From a marine actinobacterium PHSC20C1 (lineage in GTDB: Bacteria; Actinomycetota; Actinomycetes; Actinomycetales; Microbacteriaceae), in contig CH672415.1 in NCBI GenBank assembly GCA_000153145.1, forward strand, positions 2,180,064 to 2,244,063: a stretch of DNA of 64,000 bases, given 5' to 3'. Positions within the stretch are counted from its first letter, which is position 1. The number at the start of each line of letters is the position of its first letter. The notes beneath the pieces were generated by a model, which saw nothing but the letters and a program-made list of their open reading frames with translations, was not told the origin of the DNA and made no database searches. The position numbers and the translations under genes are program-made. Below, piece by piece: positions 34,489-43,075 of the stretch.

Positions 34489-36777
34489 CAGTGATGAGTT
34501 GCGCCGGAGCGCTAATTCCTTGTTGAGCTTGTCTCCTTCGATGTCGAGGTTGGGGAGTAGTCGGTCGAGCCATCGGGGGATCCACCAGGATCGTTCGCCG
34601 AAGAGTGCGAGGAGCGCTGGTGTGAGGGTCATCCTGATCAGGAATGCGTCTAGGAGGATGCCGACTGACAGGGCGACTCCAATTTGCTTGACCATGATGT
34701 CTTCATTGAAGGCGAACCCGGCGAAAACGGCGACCATGATTATTGCCGCTGCAACGACGACCTTCGAGGCGTGCTCGAATCCGCGTTCGATCGCTTCGTG
34801 GCCGCGATGGCCGTGGACATGGGATTCGCGCATGGAGGACACCAAGAAGACTTGGTAGTCCATGGCGAGGCCGTACAGGATGCCGGTGACGAGGATGGGC
34901 AGGAAGCTGACGATCGGCCCGGGGGTGTCGAACCCGAGCACGTTGGAGAACCAGCCTTCCTGGAACACCAGCGTTAGTACGCCCAGGGTTGCCAGGACGC
35001 TGAAGAGGAACCCGGCGGTCGCCTGGATGGGGATGAGCAGGGACCTGAAGACAAGCAGCATGATGATTAGTGACAGCACGACGATCACGGTTAGATACAG
35101 CGGGAGGGCAGCGGCCATGGCCGAAGAGATGTCGAGGGTGATGGCCGTCTGGCCGGTCACGCCCACGGTGAGGCCATACCGATCGGAGAACTCGTCGGCT
35201 AACCCGCGGATCTCGTGAACGAGGTCGCCGGTAGCTTCCGAGGCCGGACCCGATGTGGGTACGACAGAGAGGATCGCTGTCGTACGGTCGTCGTTGAGCC
35301 CGCCGGGGAGGACCAGATCTACGTTGCTCAGGGCGCGGAGTTCGTCGGAGAGGTCCGCAAGAGTTTGATCATCGATTTTGGTGCCCTCTTCTGATGTTGC
35401 AGCGAGAACGAGTTGGCCGCTGAACCCTTCTCCAAAACCGGCGGCTGTGAGGTCGTAGCTCTCCCTTTCTGCAGTCCCAGTGTTGGCCGTGGCTGATGAT
35501 GGCAGCCCCAGCGTCAGCGAGGTGGCAGGGATCGCCAAGGCGCCCAGGACGGCCACGACGATCAGAACCGCGGGCAAACGGAATCTCACAACCGCGGAGA
35601 CGAACCGGTGAGCAACCGGGTGGTTCTCGTCAGCTGCCCCGGAAGACTTGAGACGGGCCCGCGCGCTGACGATCCGTTCCCCGACCAGGCCCAAGAGCGC
35701 TGGCACGAGGGTGAGCGCGATCGCGATCGCGACCGCGACCGTGGCTGCGGCGACCAGGGCCATCGTGGTCAGCAACTGAATCCCCACTACCGACAGACCA
35801 CATAACGCGATCAGGACGGTGAGGCCTGCGAAGAATACGGCGCTGCCGGCGGTGCCCGTGGCGCGAGCCGCGGCATCGCCAGCGCTCAGTTTGGAGTCGA
35901 GGATGAGTCGGCGTTGCCGGTTGACGATGAATAGGGAGTAGTCGATGCCGACAGCGAGCCCGACCATCAGCGCAAGTACCGGGGTGACCGCGGACAGACT
36001 AATGACCGAGGACAAGGTGAAGGCACCGCCGACACCCACTCCCACGCCGATCAGCGCGGTGACCAGCGGCAGCCCGGCCGCAAGGAGGGATCCGAGGGTC
36101 AGGGCGAGAACAAGGGCCGCCACGAGGAGACCGACGAGTTCGGCCGGCCCGGCAAGGTTCGGGATGAGGGGCACCAAGGTGGAACTTGGATAGACCCGCA
36201 AGGTCGCGCCGCTCGCGTTCGCAGCCGTTTCGCTACTTTGCCGGATCGCCTCCAGCGCTGCTGTGGGGACCGAGTCAACCTGTTCTGTTAGCTGGAAAGT
36301 GAACAAAGCGACTTCACGGTTGTCCGACACCAAAACGTTGGGGAGTATTGTCCCATCCGCGACCAACGGGGTCAGGCCGCCTAGCTGCTCCGAGACAATC
36401 GCGACCGCCTGCTCGGGTGGCAGCTGCGCCAGCGCGTCCATACCCTCCAACTCGCGCTGAGCGACGTACTCGTTGTCGCCGATCTCCTTCACTACCTCGA
36501 CTATGGCGGAGGCGTTCGCCGGGTCATCAACGTGGTCGCCATCGCCGACCGCGAACACTATAAACGCCTGAGAGCCGGCGGCGGCCGGAAAGTTCTCGCT
36601 CAACGTGTCGAGCACGTCCTGCGAGGGGGTCCCATCAATGCGGAACTCGCTGGTAACTTTCGGAGGCACCGCAACCAACACCGCCACGACCACCGCGAGG
36701 ATGAGAGCCCACGCTCCGATCACGATCCAGCGGTGCGTGAAGGCGAAGCGACCCAGACGGTAAAGGATTGATGACAA
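34486..36777 (-). CDS. MMPL family (RND) transporter
   Basis: A 763-residue RND-type membrane protein of the MMPL class, with two repeats of one helix, a large extracytoplasmic loop and five helices. Features include PKVTSEFRIDGTPSQDVLDTL in loop 1, VGLAVGIDYSLFIVNRQRR and the matching GILYGLAMDYQVFLVSSMRE, which hold the Asp-Tyr pairs used in proton relay. It likely exports a lipid or hydrophobic drug. TTG start with GGAGAG 8-10 bases upstream. It follows the TetR gene by 19 bp and is probably repressed by it. Confidence 0.88.
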   Translation of the reverse strand: MSSILYRLGRFAFTHRWIVIGAWALILAVVVAVLVAVPPKVTSEFRIDGTPSQDVLDTLSENFPAAAGSQAFIVFAVGDGDHVDDPANASAIVEVVKEIGDNEYVAQRELEGMDALAQLPPEQAVAIVSEQLGGLTPLVADGTILPNVLVSDNREVALFTFQLTEQVDSVPTAALEAIRQSSETAANASGATLRVYPSSTLVPLIPNLAGPAELVGLLVAALVLALTLGSLLAAGLPLVTALIGVGVGVGGAFTLSSVISLSAVTPVLALMVGLAVGIDYSLFIVNRQRRLILDSKLSAGDAAARATGTAGSAVFFAGLTVLIALCGLSVVGIQLLTTMALVAAATVAVAIAIALTLVPALLGLVGERIVSARARLKSSGAADENHPVAHRFVSAVVRFRLPAVLIVVAVLGALAIPATSLTLGLPSSATANTGTAERESYDLTAAGFGEGFSGQLVLAATSEEGTKIDDQTLADLSDELRALSNVDLVLPGGLNDDRTTAILSVVPTSGPASEATGDLVHEIRGLADEFSDRYGLTVGVTGQTAITLDISSAMAAALPLYLTVIVVLSLIIMLLVFRSLLIPIQATAGFLFSVLATLGVLTLVFQEGWFSNVLGFDTPGPIVSFLPILVTGILYGLAMDYQVFLVSSMRESHVHGHRGHEAIERGFEHASKVVVAAAIIMVAVFAGFAFNEDIMVKQIGVALSVGILLDAFLIRMTLTPALLALFGERSWWIPRWLDRLLPNLDIEGDKLNKELALRRNSSL

Positions 36778-36796
36778 TGCGGTGCTCTCCTGCGGT

Positions 36797-37405
36797 TTAT
36801 GAGGGAAGGTGGAAGCCGTGGCGGAGGTAGTCCGCGATGGTTGAAATGAACCCGTTAAGGCTCACTTCATTAAGGGGATCGGTGATGCTGTCGGCCTCCC
36901 GCAGAACGAGGCGACCGTCAAGCAGAGCCGACATGGCCCCGTACGCGGCCCCGACGACCAGGTACGCGTACATGGGCGGGTAGTCAGGTCCGAGACGCTC
37001 GCGGAGGAACTGGGTGGCCTCGGCAATGCCGCGCTGCTCCACGTCGTGCAGGTAGGGCTGCAGGCTCGGGCTGTCGGAGGCAAGGTCGGCCAAGCGACGG
37101 TGAGTGGTGATCACGTACTCCGAGAACTGCGTCCGGAGCAGGTTGTCGATCTGGTCGGGCAGCGGTACGTCGGACTCCACGGACAGGCCTTCGAGAGCCT
37201 CTCGCATCCGCAATAGAGTGACGAACGCGACCGCCTGTTCCTTCGAGTCAAAATAGTTCGATACCGTGCGACGGGAGACATCAGCCACCACCGCGAGTTC
37301 CTCGAGCGAGAATCCCCCGAGCCCCCGCTCGCACGCCAAATCGAAGGCTGTTTCCGCAAGAAGACGCCGCATTGCGGACTTCTTACGTTCACGAAGATCC
37401 GGCAC
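36797..37405 (-). CDS. TetR/AcrR family regulator
   Basis: A regulator of about 202 residues. The DNA-binding domain is ERKKSAMRRLLAETAFDLA followed by FSLEELAVVADVSRRTVSNYFDSKE, the typical TetR helix-turn-helix; the C-terminal ligand domain is helical. The GTG at 37405 gives normal TetR length; the frame is open 200 bp further upstream but that extension looks non-coding. It sits just upstream of the MMPL gene in the same direction, so it is likely its repressor. Confidence 0.83.
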   Translation of the reverse strand: MPDLRERKKSAMRRLLAETAFDLACERGLGGFSLEELAVVADVSRRTVSNYFDSKEQAVAFVTLLRMREALEGLSVESDVPLPDQIDNLLRTQFSEYVITTHRRLADLASDSPSLQPYLHDVEQRGIAEATQFLRERLGPDYPPMYAYLVVGAAYGAMSALLDGRLVLREADSITDPLNEVSLNGFISTIADYLRHGFHLPS

Positions 37406-37730
37406 ATCAACATGGTACGCGTAAAAGTGCAAGAATGGCAACGTTGCCGGAATGGATAGAATTTGGCAAGTACGCGATAGCCGGGAGCTTGCTCCTTGCC
37501 GCTTTGCTCGGGTGGGCGGGCGCCATGGGTGGCATGCAAACTGGTGAAGCGCGTTCTCCGTTTTCACAATGGGTCCTGAAAGCGGACTTCGGTGCGGGAT
37601 CGGTTCGGTCAACCGAAACAGCCAACCGAAACCTCCTCCGCTCTAACCCCCCCTTCTTGATAGGCGCGATCCGCGCATCCGGTCCCTATGATGCGCAACC
37701 CAAAAATCAAACATGACTCAGTAAACCCAT
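37406..37730. other. Stretch upstream of tetR with no convincing gene
   Basis: A 93-codon frame (37435-37716, +) contains one hydrophobic segment (YAIAGSLLLAALLGW) but has no ribosome site and its C-terminal half looks random. Apart from the palindrome at 37604, nothing recognisable is present. Confidence 0.4.
37604..37632. promoter_or_regulatory. Palindrome upstream of tetR-mmpL
   Basis: TTCGGTCAACCGAA (37604-37617) is an exact inverted repeat, and CAACCGAAAC is repeated 13 bases later (37623-37632). It could be the TetR operator, although it lies about 200 bp upstream of the chosen tetR start. Confidence 0.35.
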
Positions 37731-37853
37731 GCCCACATTTCACCCACACTTTGGGAACATCGTGGTCAGCTCCCGTCATCGAGGTCGTGCCCAGTCACCA
37801 ATGATTTCGGGGGATTCCAGCCACTTCCGCATAGTTCCGGGGATACGGCTTTC
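37729..37853 (+). repeat. Island right end, copy 2
   Basis: Starts GCCCACATTTCACCCACA at 37731 and runs 123 bp to the tRNA core. About three quarters of positions match the right end at 48874, including CGCATAGTTC shortly before the core. Confidence 0.75.
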
Positions 37854-37898
37854 GACTACGGATCAATAGGCCGGGGGTTCAAATCCCTCCGGGCGCAC
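37854..37898 (+). repeat. att core copy 2
   Basis: Exact 45-bp copy of the tRNA-Arg 3' half. The 5' half of the tRNA is absent, so this is not a functional gene. The following bases are TA in place of the CA needed to complete CCA. Confidence 0.9.
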
Positions 37899-38094
37899 TA
37901 AAAAAGCAGGTCTGACCAGCACTTTCTTGTGGAGTGCGGTGGGGCCTGTTTTTCTTTTGCCCACATTTTGCCCACACTTCACAGAGTTTTGGGTGGGATT
38001 TCGACTGAAATGCGGACTATGCCGCTCTTCCCGACCCGGTGTTTGTCTGGGTTTCGGGCCACCGCGTGGGGGTGACCTATTGACCTTTGATCGA
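37899..38094 (+). repeat. Island left end, copy 2
   Basis: Same order as copy 1: terminator hairpin (37904-37956), GCCCACATTTTGCCCACA from 37959, then GTGACCTATTGACCTTTGA at 38072-38090, 218 bp from the core start (219 in copy 1). The intervening bases are about 75% identical to copy 1. Confidence 0.75.
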
Positions 38095-38195
38095 GTGGTT
38101 GGGGGCTTAGCCGTTCTCGATGTCGTCATGTGACCTGACCTACAGTTTGGTTTCCACTCGGGGTACCGATCTGGTACGGTCAAGGGTTTCGGCGT

Positions 38196-40145
38196 TCATG
38201 CCACGTCTAGTGCCGGGGCGAGTTGCACGGCGGTGCGGATGCTGTCGCGGGACAGACGTCCAGCGCGCACCCCGTTGGCGATGACGGCGATCTCTGCGAG
38301 CTCGTGCGCGAGCACGACGGAGGCGAGACCGAGCACGCCGAACAGGGCCAGCGGGACCAGCAGGCCGATCAGCAGCAGTGACAGGCCCACGTTCTGCAGC
38401 ATGATCCTGCGCGTTCTGCGCGCGTGCTCCAGTACCCGGGGCAGGTGGTTCAGGTCTTCACCCATCAAGGCGATGTCTGCGGTCTCGATCGCGACGTCGG
38501 TGCCCATGGCACCCATGGCGATCCCGGCATCGGCGGTGGCCAGGGCTGGCGCGTCGTTGACTCCGTCACCGACCATCGCAGTCGGCTGACGTGCCTTGAG
38601 CGTGCGGATGATCTCGGCCTTGTCTTCGGGCCGAAGGTCCGCGTGGACTACGGTGATGCCGGCGTCTGCGGCGAGAGCTTTCGCCGTGATGGTGTTGTCG
38701 CCGGTCAGCATCGCGACGGTATAACCGGACCGGGTCAGCCGGGCGATCACGTCGTGCGCTTCGGGGCGCAGTTCATCCCTGACCGCGATGGCGCCGATAA
38801 CTTGTCCTTCTTCCTCGACGAGGACGGCGGTGGCACCGGCGCGCTGCATCCGGTCGATGTCCGCAGACAGCGGGCCGGGGTTGATCCAGCCCGGACGGCC
38901 CAGGCGCAGGCGCCTGCCTTCCAGAACACCTTCCAATCCGGCGCCCGGGAAGGTGTTGACGTCGGTGACTTCGGCGCGGTCGGGTGAGGCGGCGAGGATC
39001 GCACGGGCGAGGGGGTGTTCGCTGCGTGCTTCCAGTCCGGCTGCGGCGGCCAGCACCTGTTCCCTGGTTGTGGCTTGGACTACCGCGACGTCGATGACGA
39101 CCGGCTTGTTTCGGGTGAGGGTGCCGGTCTTGTCAAGGGCGATGGTGCGGATTTTGCCGAGTGTTTCCAGCGCGCCGCCGCCCTTGATGAGAACTCCGAT
39201 GCGGCTGGCGGCGCCCACTGACGCCACGACCGTAACGGGGACGGAGATTGCAAGGGCGCAGGGCGAAGCCGCGACCAAGACGACGAGGGCGCGCTCGAAC
39301 CACAGCAGTGGTTCTCCGATGATGAAGCCGAACACAATGATCAGTCCGGCGACGATCAGGATGCCAGGTACGAGCCGTCCGGCGATCGTGTCGGCTAACC
39401 GCTGGCCGGGGCCTTTGCGGGATTGTTCGACCTCGACGATGTGCACAATCCTGGACAGCGAGTTGTTCTCCGCGGTGCTGATGACTTCTACTTCGAGTGG
39501 GCCGGTGCCGTTGATGGAACCAGCGTAAACCTCTGCGCCCGGTCCAGCTTCGACGGGGACGGATTCACCCGTCAGGGCTGAGGTGTCCAGTGAGGTGCGG
39601 CCGGTGAGGATGCGGCCGTCGGTGGCTAGGCGCTCACCGGGGCGGACAATCATCCTATCTCCGAGGGCGAGTTCGGCCGGGGCGACGGTGATTTCACTGC
39701 CGTCGCGCAGGACGGTTGCTTCTGCGGGGACAAGGTCCAACAGTGCGCGCAGCCCGCGGCGGGTTTTCGCCAGGGAATATTCCTCAAGTCCTTCGGAGAT
39801 GGCGTAGAGGAAGGACAATAAGGCCGCTTCCTCGACTTGGCCGAGTGCGACGGCGCCGACGGCGGCGATGGTCATGAGCGTGCCGACGCCGATCCGGCCC
39901 TTGGCCAGGCGCTTCAGTGTCGTGGGAACGAAGGTCCAGGCCGATATGAGTAGCGCGGAGGCCTCCAAGGGAAACGTCAGCCATATCGGGGCGCCTGTTA
40001 GGGAGGCGATCCATGCTGTGAGCAGCAGCACTCCGGAAACGGCTGCTGCCCGGATCTCACGCACATGCCAGAATCCTTCGGCTTCCTGTTCGCCGGCTTC
40101 TCCTACATCGGGCCCCTCTTCGGCACCGCCCCCTACGTCGCTCAT
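38196..40145 (-). CDS. Heavy-metal P1B-type ATPase with SPC motif
   Basis: A 649-residue P-type ATPase for metal export. It has DKTGTLTRNKP (phosphorylated Asp ~residue 338), the SEHPLARAI motif, MLTGDN and VGDGVNDAPAL, plus about eight helices. The helix-4 motif is SPC (AASPCALAI), not the CPC of Cu and Zn/Cd pumps, and helix 6 has LAHELAEIAVIANGVR; SPC with a helix-6 His-Glu is typical of the P1B-4 (CoaT/CtpD) group for Co, Zn or Cd. There is no N-terminal HMA domain. It overlaps the ArsR gene by 1 bp. Confidence 0.87.
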   Translation of the reverse strand: MSDVGGGAEEGPDVGEAGEQEAEGFWHVREIRAAAVSGVLLLTAWIASLTGAPIWLTFPLEASALLISAWTFVPTTLKRLAKGRIGVGTLMTIAAVGAVALGQVEEAALLSFLYAISEGLEEYSLAKTRRGLRALLDLVPAEATVLRDGSEITVAPAELALGDRMIVRPGERLATDGRILTGRTSLDTSALTGESVPVEAGPGAEVYAGSINGTGPLEVEVISTAENNSLSRIVHIVEVEQSRKGPGQRLADTIAGRLVPGILIVAGLIIVFGFIIGEPLLWFERALVVLVAASPCALAISVPVTVVASVGAASRIGVLIKGGGALETLGKIRTIALDKTGTLTRNKPVVIDVAVVQATTREQVLAAAAGLEARSEHPLARAILAASPDRAEVTDVNTFPGAGLEGVLEGRRLRLGRPGWINPGPLSADIDRMQRAGATAVLVEEEGQVIGAIAVRDELRPEAHDVIARLTRSGYTVAMLTGDNTITAKALAADAGITVVHADLRPEDKAEIIRTLKARQPTAMVGDGVNDAPALATADAGIAMGAMGTDVAIETADIALMGEDLNHLPRVLEHARRTRRIMLQNVGLSLLLIGLLVPLALFGVLGLASVVLAHELAEIAVIANGVRAGRLSRDSIRTAVQLAPALDVA

Positions 40146-40525
40146 CAGGCGTTCTCCTTTGTCAGTGATGCATCGGTGTATGCGTTGCCGTAGGCAGGGC
40201 AGAGACTGACCGCGTTGCCGGTGGCAGCCAGCAGTTGCTCAGCCCGCGCCAGCATGTCCATCAGCTCTGGCCGTGCCAGAGAGTAGTACACGCTGCGGCC
40301 CTGGACCCGGCCCTGGACCAGGCCGCAGTCACGCAGGCAAGCCACATGCGCAGATACTGTTGATTGGGCTAGGCCCAACTCCGCGGTCAGATCCCCGACC
40401 CGCACCTCTCCGCGGGTCATGCGCTTCACGATGGACAGCCGTGTCGGGTCGCTGAGGGAATGAAACAGCGCCGCTGCCGGATCGAGCCCGCAGCTATCGG
40501 CGGTCACACTTGGAATGATCGTCAT
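40145..40525 (-). CDS. ArsR/SmtB family metal sensor, CmtR-like
   Basis: A 126-residue winged-helix repressor. The recognition helix contains VACLRDCGLV, with the Cys-x3-Cys pair at the place of Cys57/Cys61 of mycobacterial CmtR, and the C-terminal VSLCPAYG supplies a third Cys like Cys102. CmtR uses these three thiols to sense Cd(II)/Pb(II), so the same sensing is inferred. It is coupled to the ATPase. The ATG lacks a ribosome site but has TATCAT about 8 bases upstream, suggesting a leaderless mRNA. Confidence 0.85.
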   Translation of the reverse strand: MTIIPSVTADSCGLDPAAALFHSLSDPTRLSIVKRMTRGEVRVGDLTAELGLAQSTVSAHVACLRDCGLVQGRVQGRSVYYSLARPELMDMLARAEQLLAATGNAVSLCPAYGNAYTDASLTKENA

Positions 40526-40889
40526 ATTGCGATGATAGCGTGCGAATTCGATTTAGTGTTTATCCGCCATCACCCCACTGTGACCCCGATCACCAGAGCC
40601 AAGGCCGAAGCTGAAGACTGAGTGGGCAGGTCCGGTGGCCACGCCGGGGAGAGGCACCTCGGGGCATCTTGCAAAGCCTTGGATTTTCAAAACACCCGAT
40701 TCGACTCCGAAGCCACCGGGAATTTTCGTGCGGTGGCTCGGAACGGCTACGTCTTGACAAGTCGTCTCACCGTGGGACGCGTTTCAGACACGTCTTTAGG
40801 GGTTTCTGGGGGCAGTCCCTATGTCTTTATCGATAGCGCTGTACCTAACGCGCTAGGCCGGCGGCATCGCCGGCAAGGTCGAACACGAA
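40526..40889. other. Gene-free stretch between two ArsR loci
   Basis: This 364-bp stretch contains the promoter side of the CmtR-like gene and short random frames. No domain, RNA or repeat is recognisable. Confidence 0.4.
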
Positions 40890-41319
40890 CTACCTCAAGG
40901 CGACGGTGAGCAATCCTGGGCCGAGCAGGGCGTTAGCTTCTGCACTGAGCAGCGCGCGATACGTCTTACTGTGCGATGCATGGTGCGCGGGTGATTCGTC
41001 CACGGTGTGCTGGGCCTGCAGGCTTGCCTCCGCGACCGACCGTTTCGTATGCTCATCGGGCAGCGGGCAAAACAAGCGATTGCCGTCCTTGCACATAAAG
41101 ACGAGTTTGCCCTAGCGCAGCTTCGCTAAATATGTGAGGCACCGCGGCCAGATTGCGCTCGACCGTGTCAGCGAGATGATTCACCGACAACTCGCCATCC
41201 TGCAAAGCGAGCACAGTTTGAATGCAGGTGGCGCCAACAAGCAGCTGAAATATATCCATTGCGATCTCAACATGTTCGCGACCTGATTTGATCCGTTCCA
41301 CACGCGCATCTCCATGCAT
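40890..41319 (-). pseudogene. Frameshifted ArsR/SmtB family regulator
   Basis: Two frames together spell one ArsR protein. The first (41319 downwards) gives EHVEIAMDIFQLLVGATCIQ, LALQDGELSVNHLAD and ALGQTR. After a one-base shift near 41105 the second continues LVFMCKDGNRLFCPLPDEHT followed by QAQHTVDESPAHH. This matches the dimer, helix-turn-helix, wing and His-rich tail order of the mycobacterial KmtR/NmtR-like branch, but the recognition helix is degraded. It is probably a dead metal sensor, although a sequencing error cannot be excluded. Confidence 0.6.
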
Positions 41320-41455
41320 CCTCAGATGCTGGAGAGACGGACATTTCCTTTCCTCTTACGGCGCCTCGGATGCTGAATAGTTCATTAAGAAAGAGAGCTA
41401 AGTCCTCGTGGAGTAGAGCACTGCACGTTATGGCACGTACGGTTCTGAAAGCGAG

Positions 41456-42418
41456 TCAACGACGACTCTGCAGCGACTGTAAGTAGTCGTTGTACCCGTC
41501 CAAATCCGGATCTCCTTCGGCGTCCGCGCGTTTCGAGGCCCTGGCTGCTCTCACTGTGTCCTGTCGCTGCCAGCGCACGAGGGTAATGATCAAGATAAGG
41601 ACCACTGGTAGCTCGCCGTATGTCCACACGAGCGTTCCCGCTAGCCTTTGGTCCTGCAGCGGATCTACGCCCAACCCTGGAGGGGGCGAGTTGAAGAACG
41701 GGATCAGCGCAGTGGAGGCGAAGATCAGCACGAGCGCGAAAGCGGCGTGCAGTTGCATTTCCACGACAGCGTCAAATATGCGCGCCACAAACGATGTTCG
41801 TCGCGGAAGAGGATCGCCTGACACCAGAGGTGTGGCAACCACAACCCCGACGATTAGGAACCCCACCTCCAGCGCGATGTGTCCGAGCCAGCTGGCCAAG
41901 AAAATATTTGCTACGCCGCCCAAGTAGAGTCCGAAGAGGCTCAGAATCATCAACGGAACTACAAGTGCCGGATGGAGAGCGGCCCTGCCTAGACGTGATC
42001 GGAGGCCGAAAAGTGCGGCTCTGAGAACAATTTTGCCACCAAATCGGTGGGGGGTTGCCCGCAGGAGTAGCGTTCCCGGGGAGCCGAGTATGAAGAGCGG
42101 GGGAATTACCATCATCAACGTAAGTTGTTGAAATATGAAGACTGACAACATCCGGAGTCCGTAGGCGTCGATACGTGTTCCTGTGACGATCAACAGTAGA
42201 GCGCAACCTAATAGGAAACAGACTGTGCGAATCACCGACCATCGACGACCCTGAGCCCAAAGTCGAGTCGCACCCACTATGTATGCGGCTGCAAGAAAAG
42301 CGGCGAGAGCTGGCATCACGGGAAAAGCCAGCGTGTCCCATGTCAGGAACTCTTCAAAGCTGGGAGCTAGAAGTGGTTCTCCACTGGGACCGTTTGTCGA
42401 GGGGGGCATCGGGCTCAC
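41456..42418 (-). CDS. Cytochrome c oxidase assembly protein (caa3-CtaG like)
   Basis: A 320-residue membrane protein with about nine helices. SVFIFQQLTLMMVIPPLFIL, GSPGTLLLRA, HPALVVPLMILSLFGLYLG and HIALEVGFLIVGVVVATPL match the CtaG_Cox11-type membrane family, with conserved His residues placed to bind copper. It is probably involved in copper delivery to terminal oxidase. The GTG start overlaps the upstream ArsR stop as GTGA, so a metal sensor controls it. Confidence 0.8.
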   Translation of the reverse strand: MSPMPPSTNGPSGEPLLAPSFEEFLTWDTLAFPVMPALAAFLAAAYIVGATRLWAQGRRWSVIRTVCFLLGCALLLIVTGTRIDAYGLRMLSVFIFQQLTLMMVIPPLFILGSPGTLLLRATPHRFGGKIVLRAALFGLRSRLGRAALHPALVVPLMILSLFGLYLGGVANIFLASWLGHIALEVGFLIVGVVVATPLVSGDPLPRRTSFVARIFDAVVEMQLHAAFALVLIFASTALIPFFNSPPPGLGVDPLQDQRLAGTLVWTYGELPVVLILIITLVRWQRQDTVRAARASKRADAEGDPDLDGYNDYLQSLQSRR

Positions 42419-42864
42419 GGCCGCTTCACCGAACTTATATTCGTGAGTTCTTCTACCAGACTCACATTAGATCGTTCCGGATGGACGAGTTCTGTATGAC
42501 CGACGTGCTCGAGGCCAAGTTTTAGAAGAGTAAGAACATGGAGATCGGCTAACTCGTAGGAAGCTACTCGTCCCTTCCTATGCACATCGACGACACGATG
42601 CGCACGTAAAAGGCGGAGCGCATGCGAGACTGCTGACTCACTCATCTCGATCGTGGCTGCGAGGTCACGAACGCACATCGGACCATTAAGCAGCGCGATC
42701 AGTAGTCGGACACGGTTTGGTTCCCCGAGTAGGCCAAATACATCGGCCAGATCGATTACATCGGCGTCGGGGGGCATGGATGCTCTTGCCGATGCCACTT
42801 GGGCGGCATTGATGGTAGGCAAATTCTGCCTGCGGTGAGCCTTGTCCGGAATCAACTGGCTCAC
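42415..42864 (-). CDS. ArsR/SmtB family regulator, CzrA-like
   Basis: A 149-residue winged-helix repressor. The core is FGLLGEPNRVRLLIALLNGP followed by IEMSESAVSHALRLLRAHRVV. The C-terminal helix reads ADLHVLTLLKLGLEHVGH: Asp, His at +2, His at +13 and His at +16, exactly the alpha5 zinc site spacing of CzrA/SmtB. It should release DNA on Zn(II) or Co(II). Encoded upstream of the CtaG-like gene and about 210 bp after the CDF gene, in the same direction. Confidence 0.87.
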   Translation of the reverse strand: MSQLIPDKAHRRQNLPTINAAQVASARASMPPDADVIDLADVFGLLGEPNRVRLLIALLNGPMCVRDLAATIEMSESAVSHALRLLRAHRVVDVHRKGRVASYELADLHVLTLLKLGLEHVGHTELVHPERSNVSLVEELTNISSVKRP

Positions 42865-43075
42865 ACTGCCCTCGGCGCATCGGTAAGACTAACCCTCACT
42901 TTGAGCGAGGAGTTCGTTTGACGGGCGTTCTTCATAACGCATTCGCGACCCTTCTTCTTCGGCCATACTCCCAGCAGCGTAGGGAATTGTCGATCTCGAC
43001 AGCTGATCGTTTGCATCTCACAAACGGTGCTTCGCAAACTGACCATTTCATTAGTCACCCTTCGTTCGGTTAGCG

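Noticed and set aside
37435..37716. Possible 93-codon membrane protein
   Set aside because: One hydrophobic segment only, no ribosome site, random-looking C-terminus and an internal palindrome; not supported as a gene.
40622..40909. 95-codon frame between the ArsR loci
   Set aside because: No recognisable domain, poor start context and unusual composition.
42861..43058. Short minus-strand frame between the CzrA-like gene and the CDF gene
   Set aside because: No start signal or domain; overlaps the promoter region.
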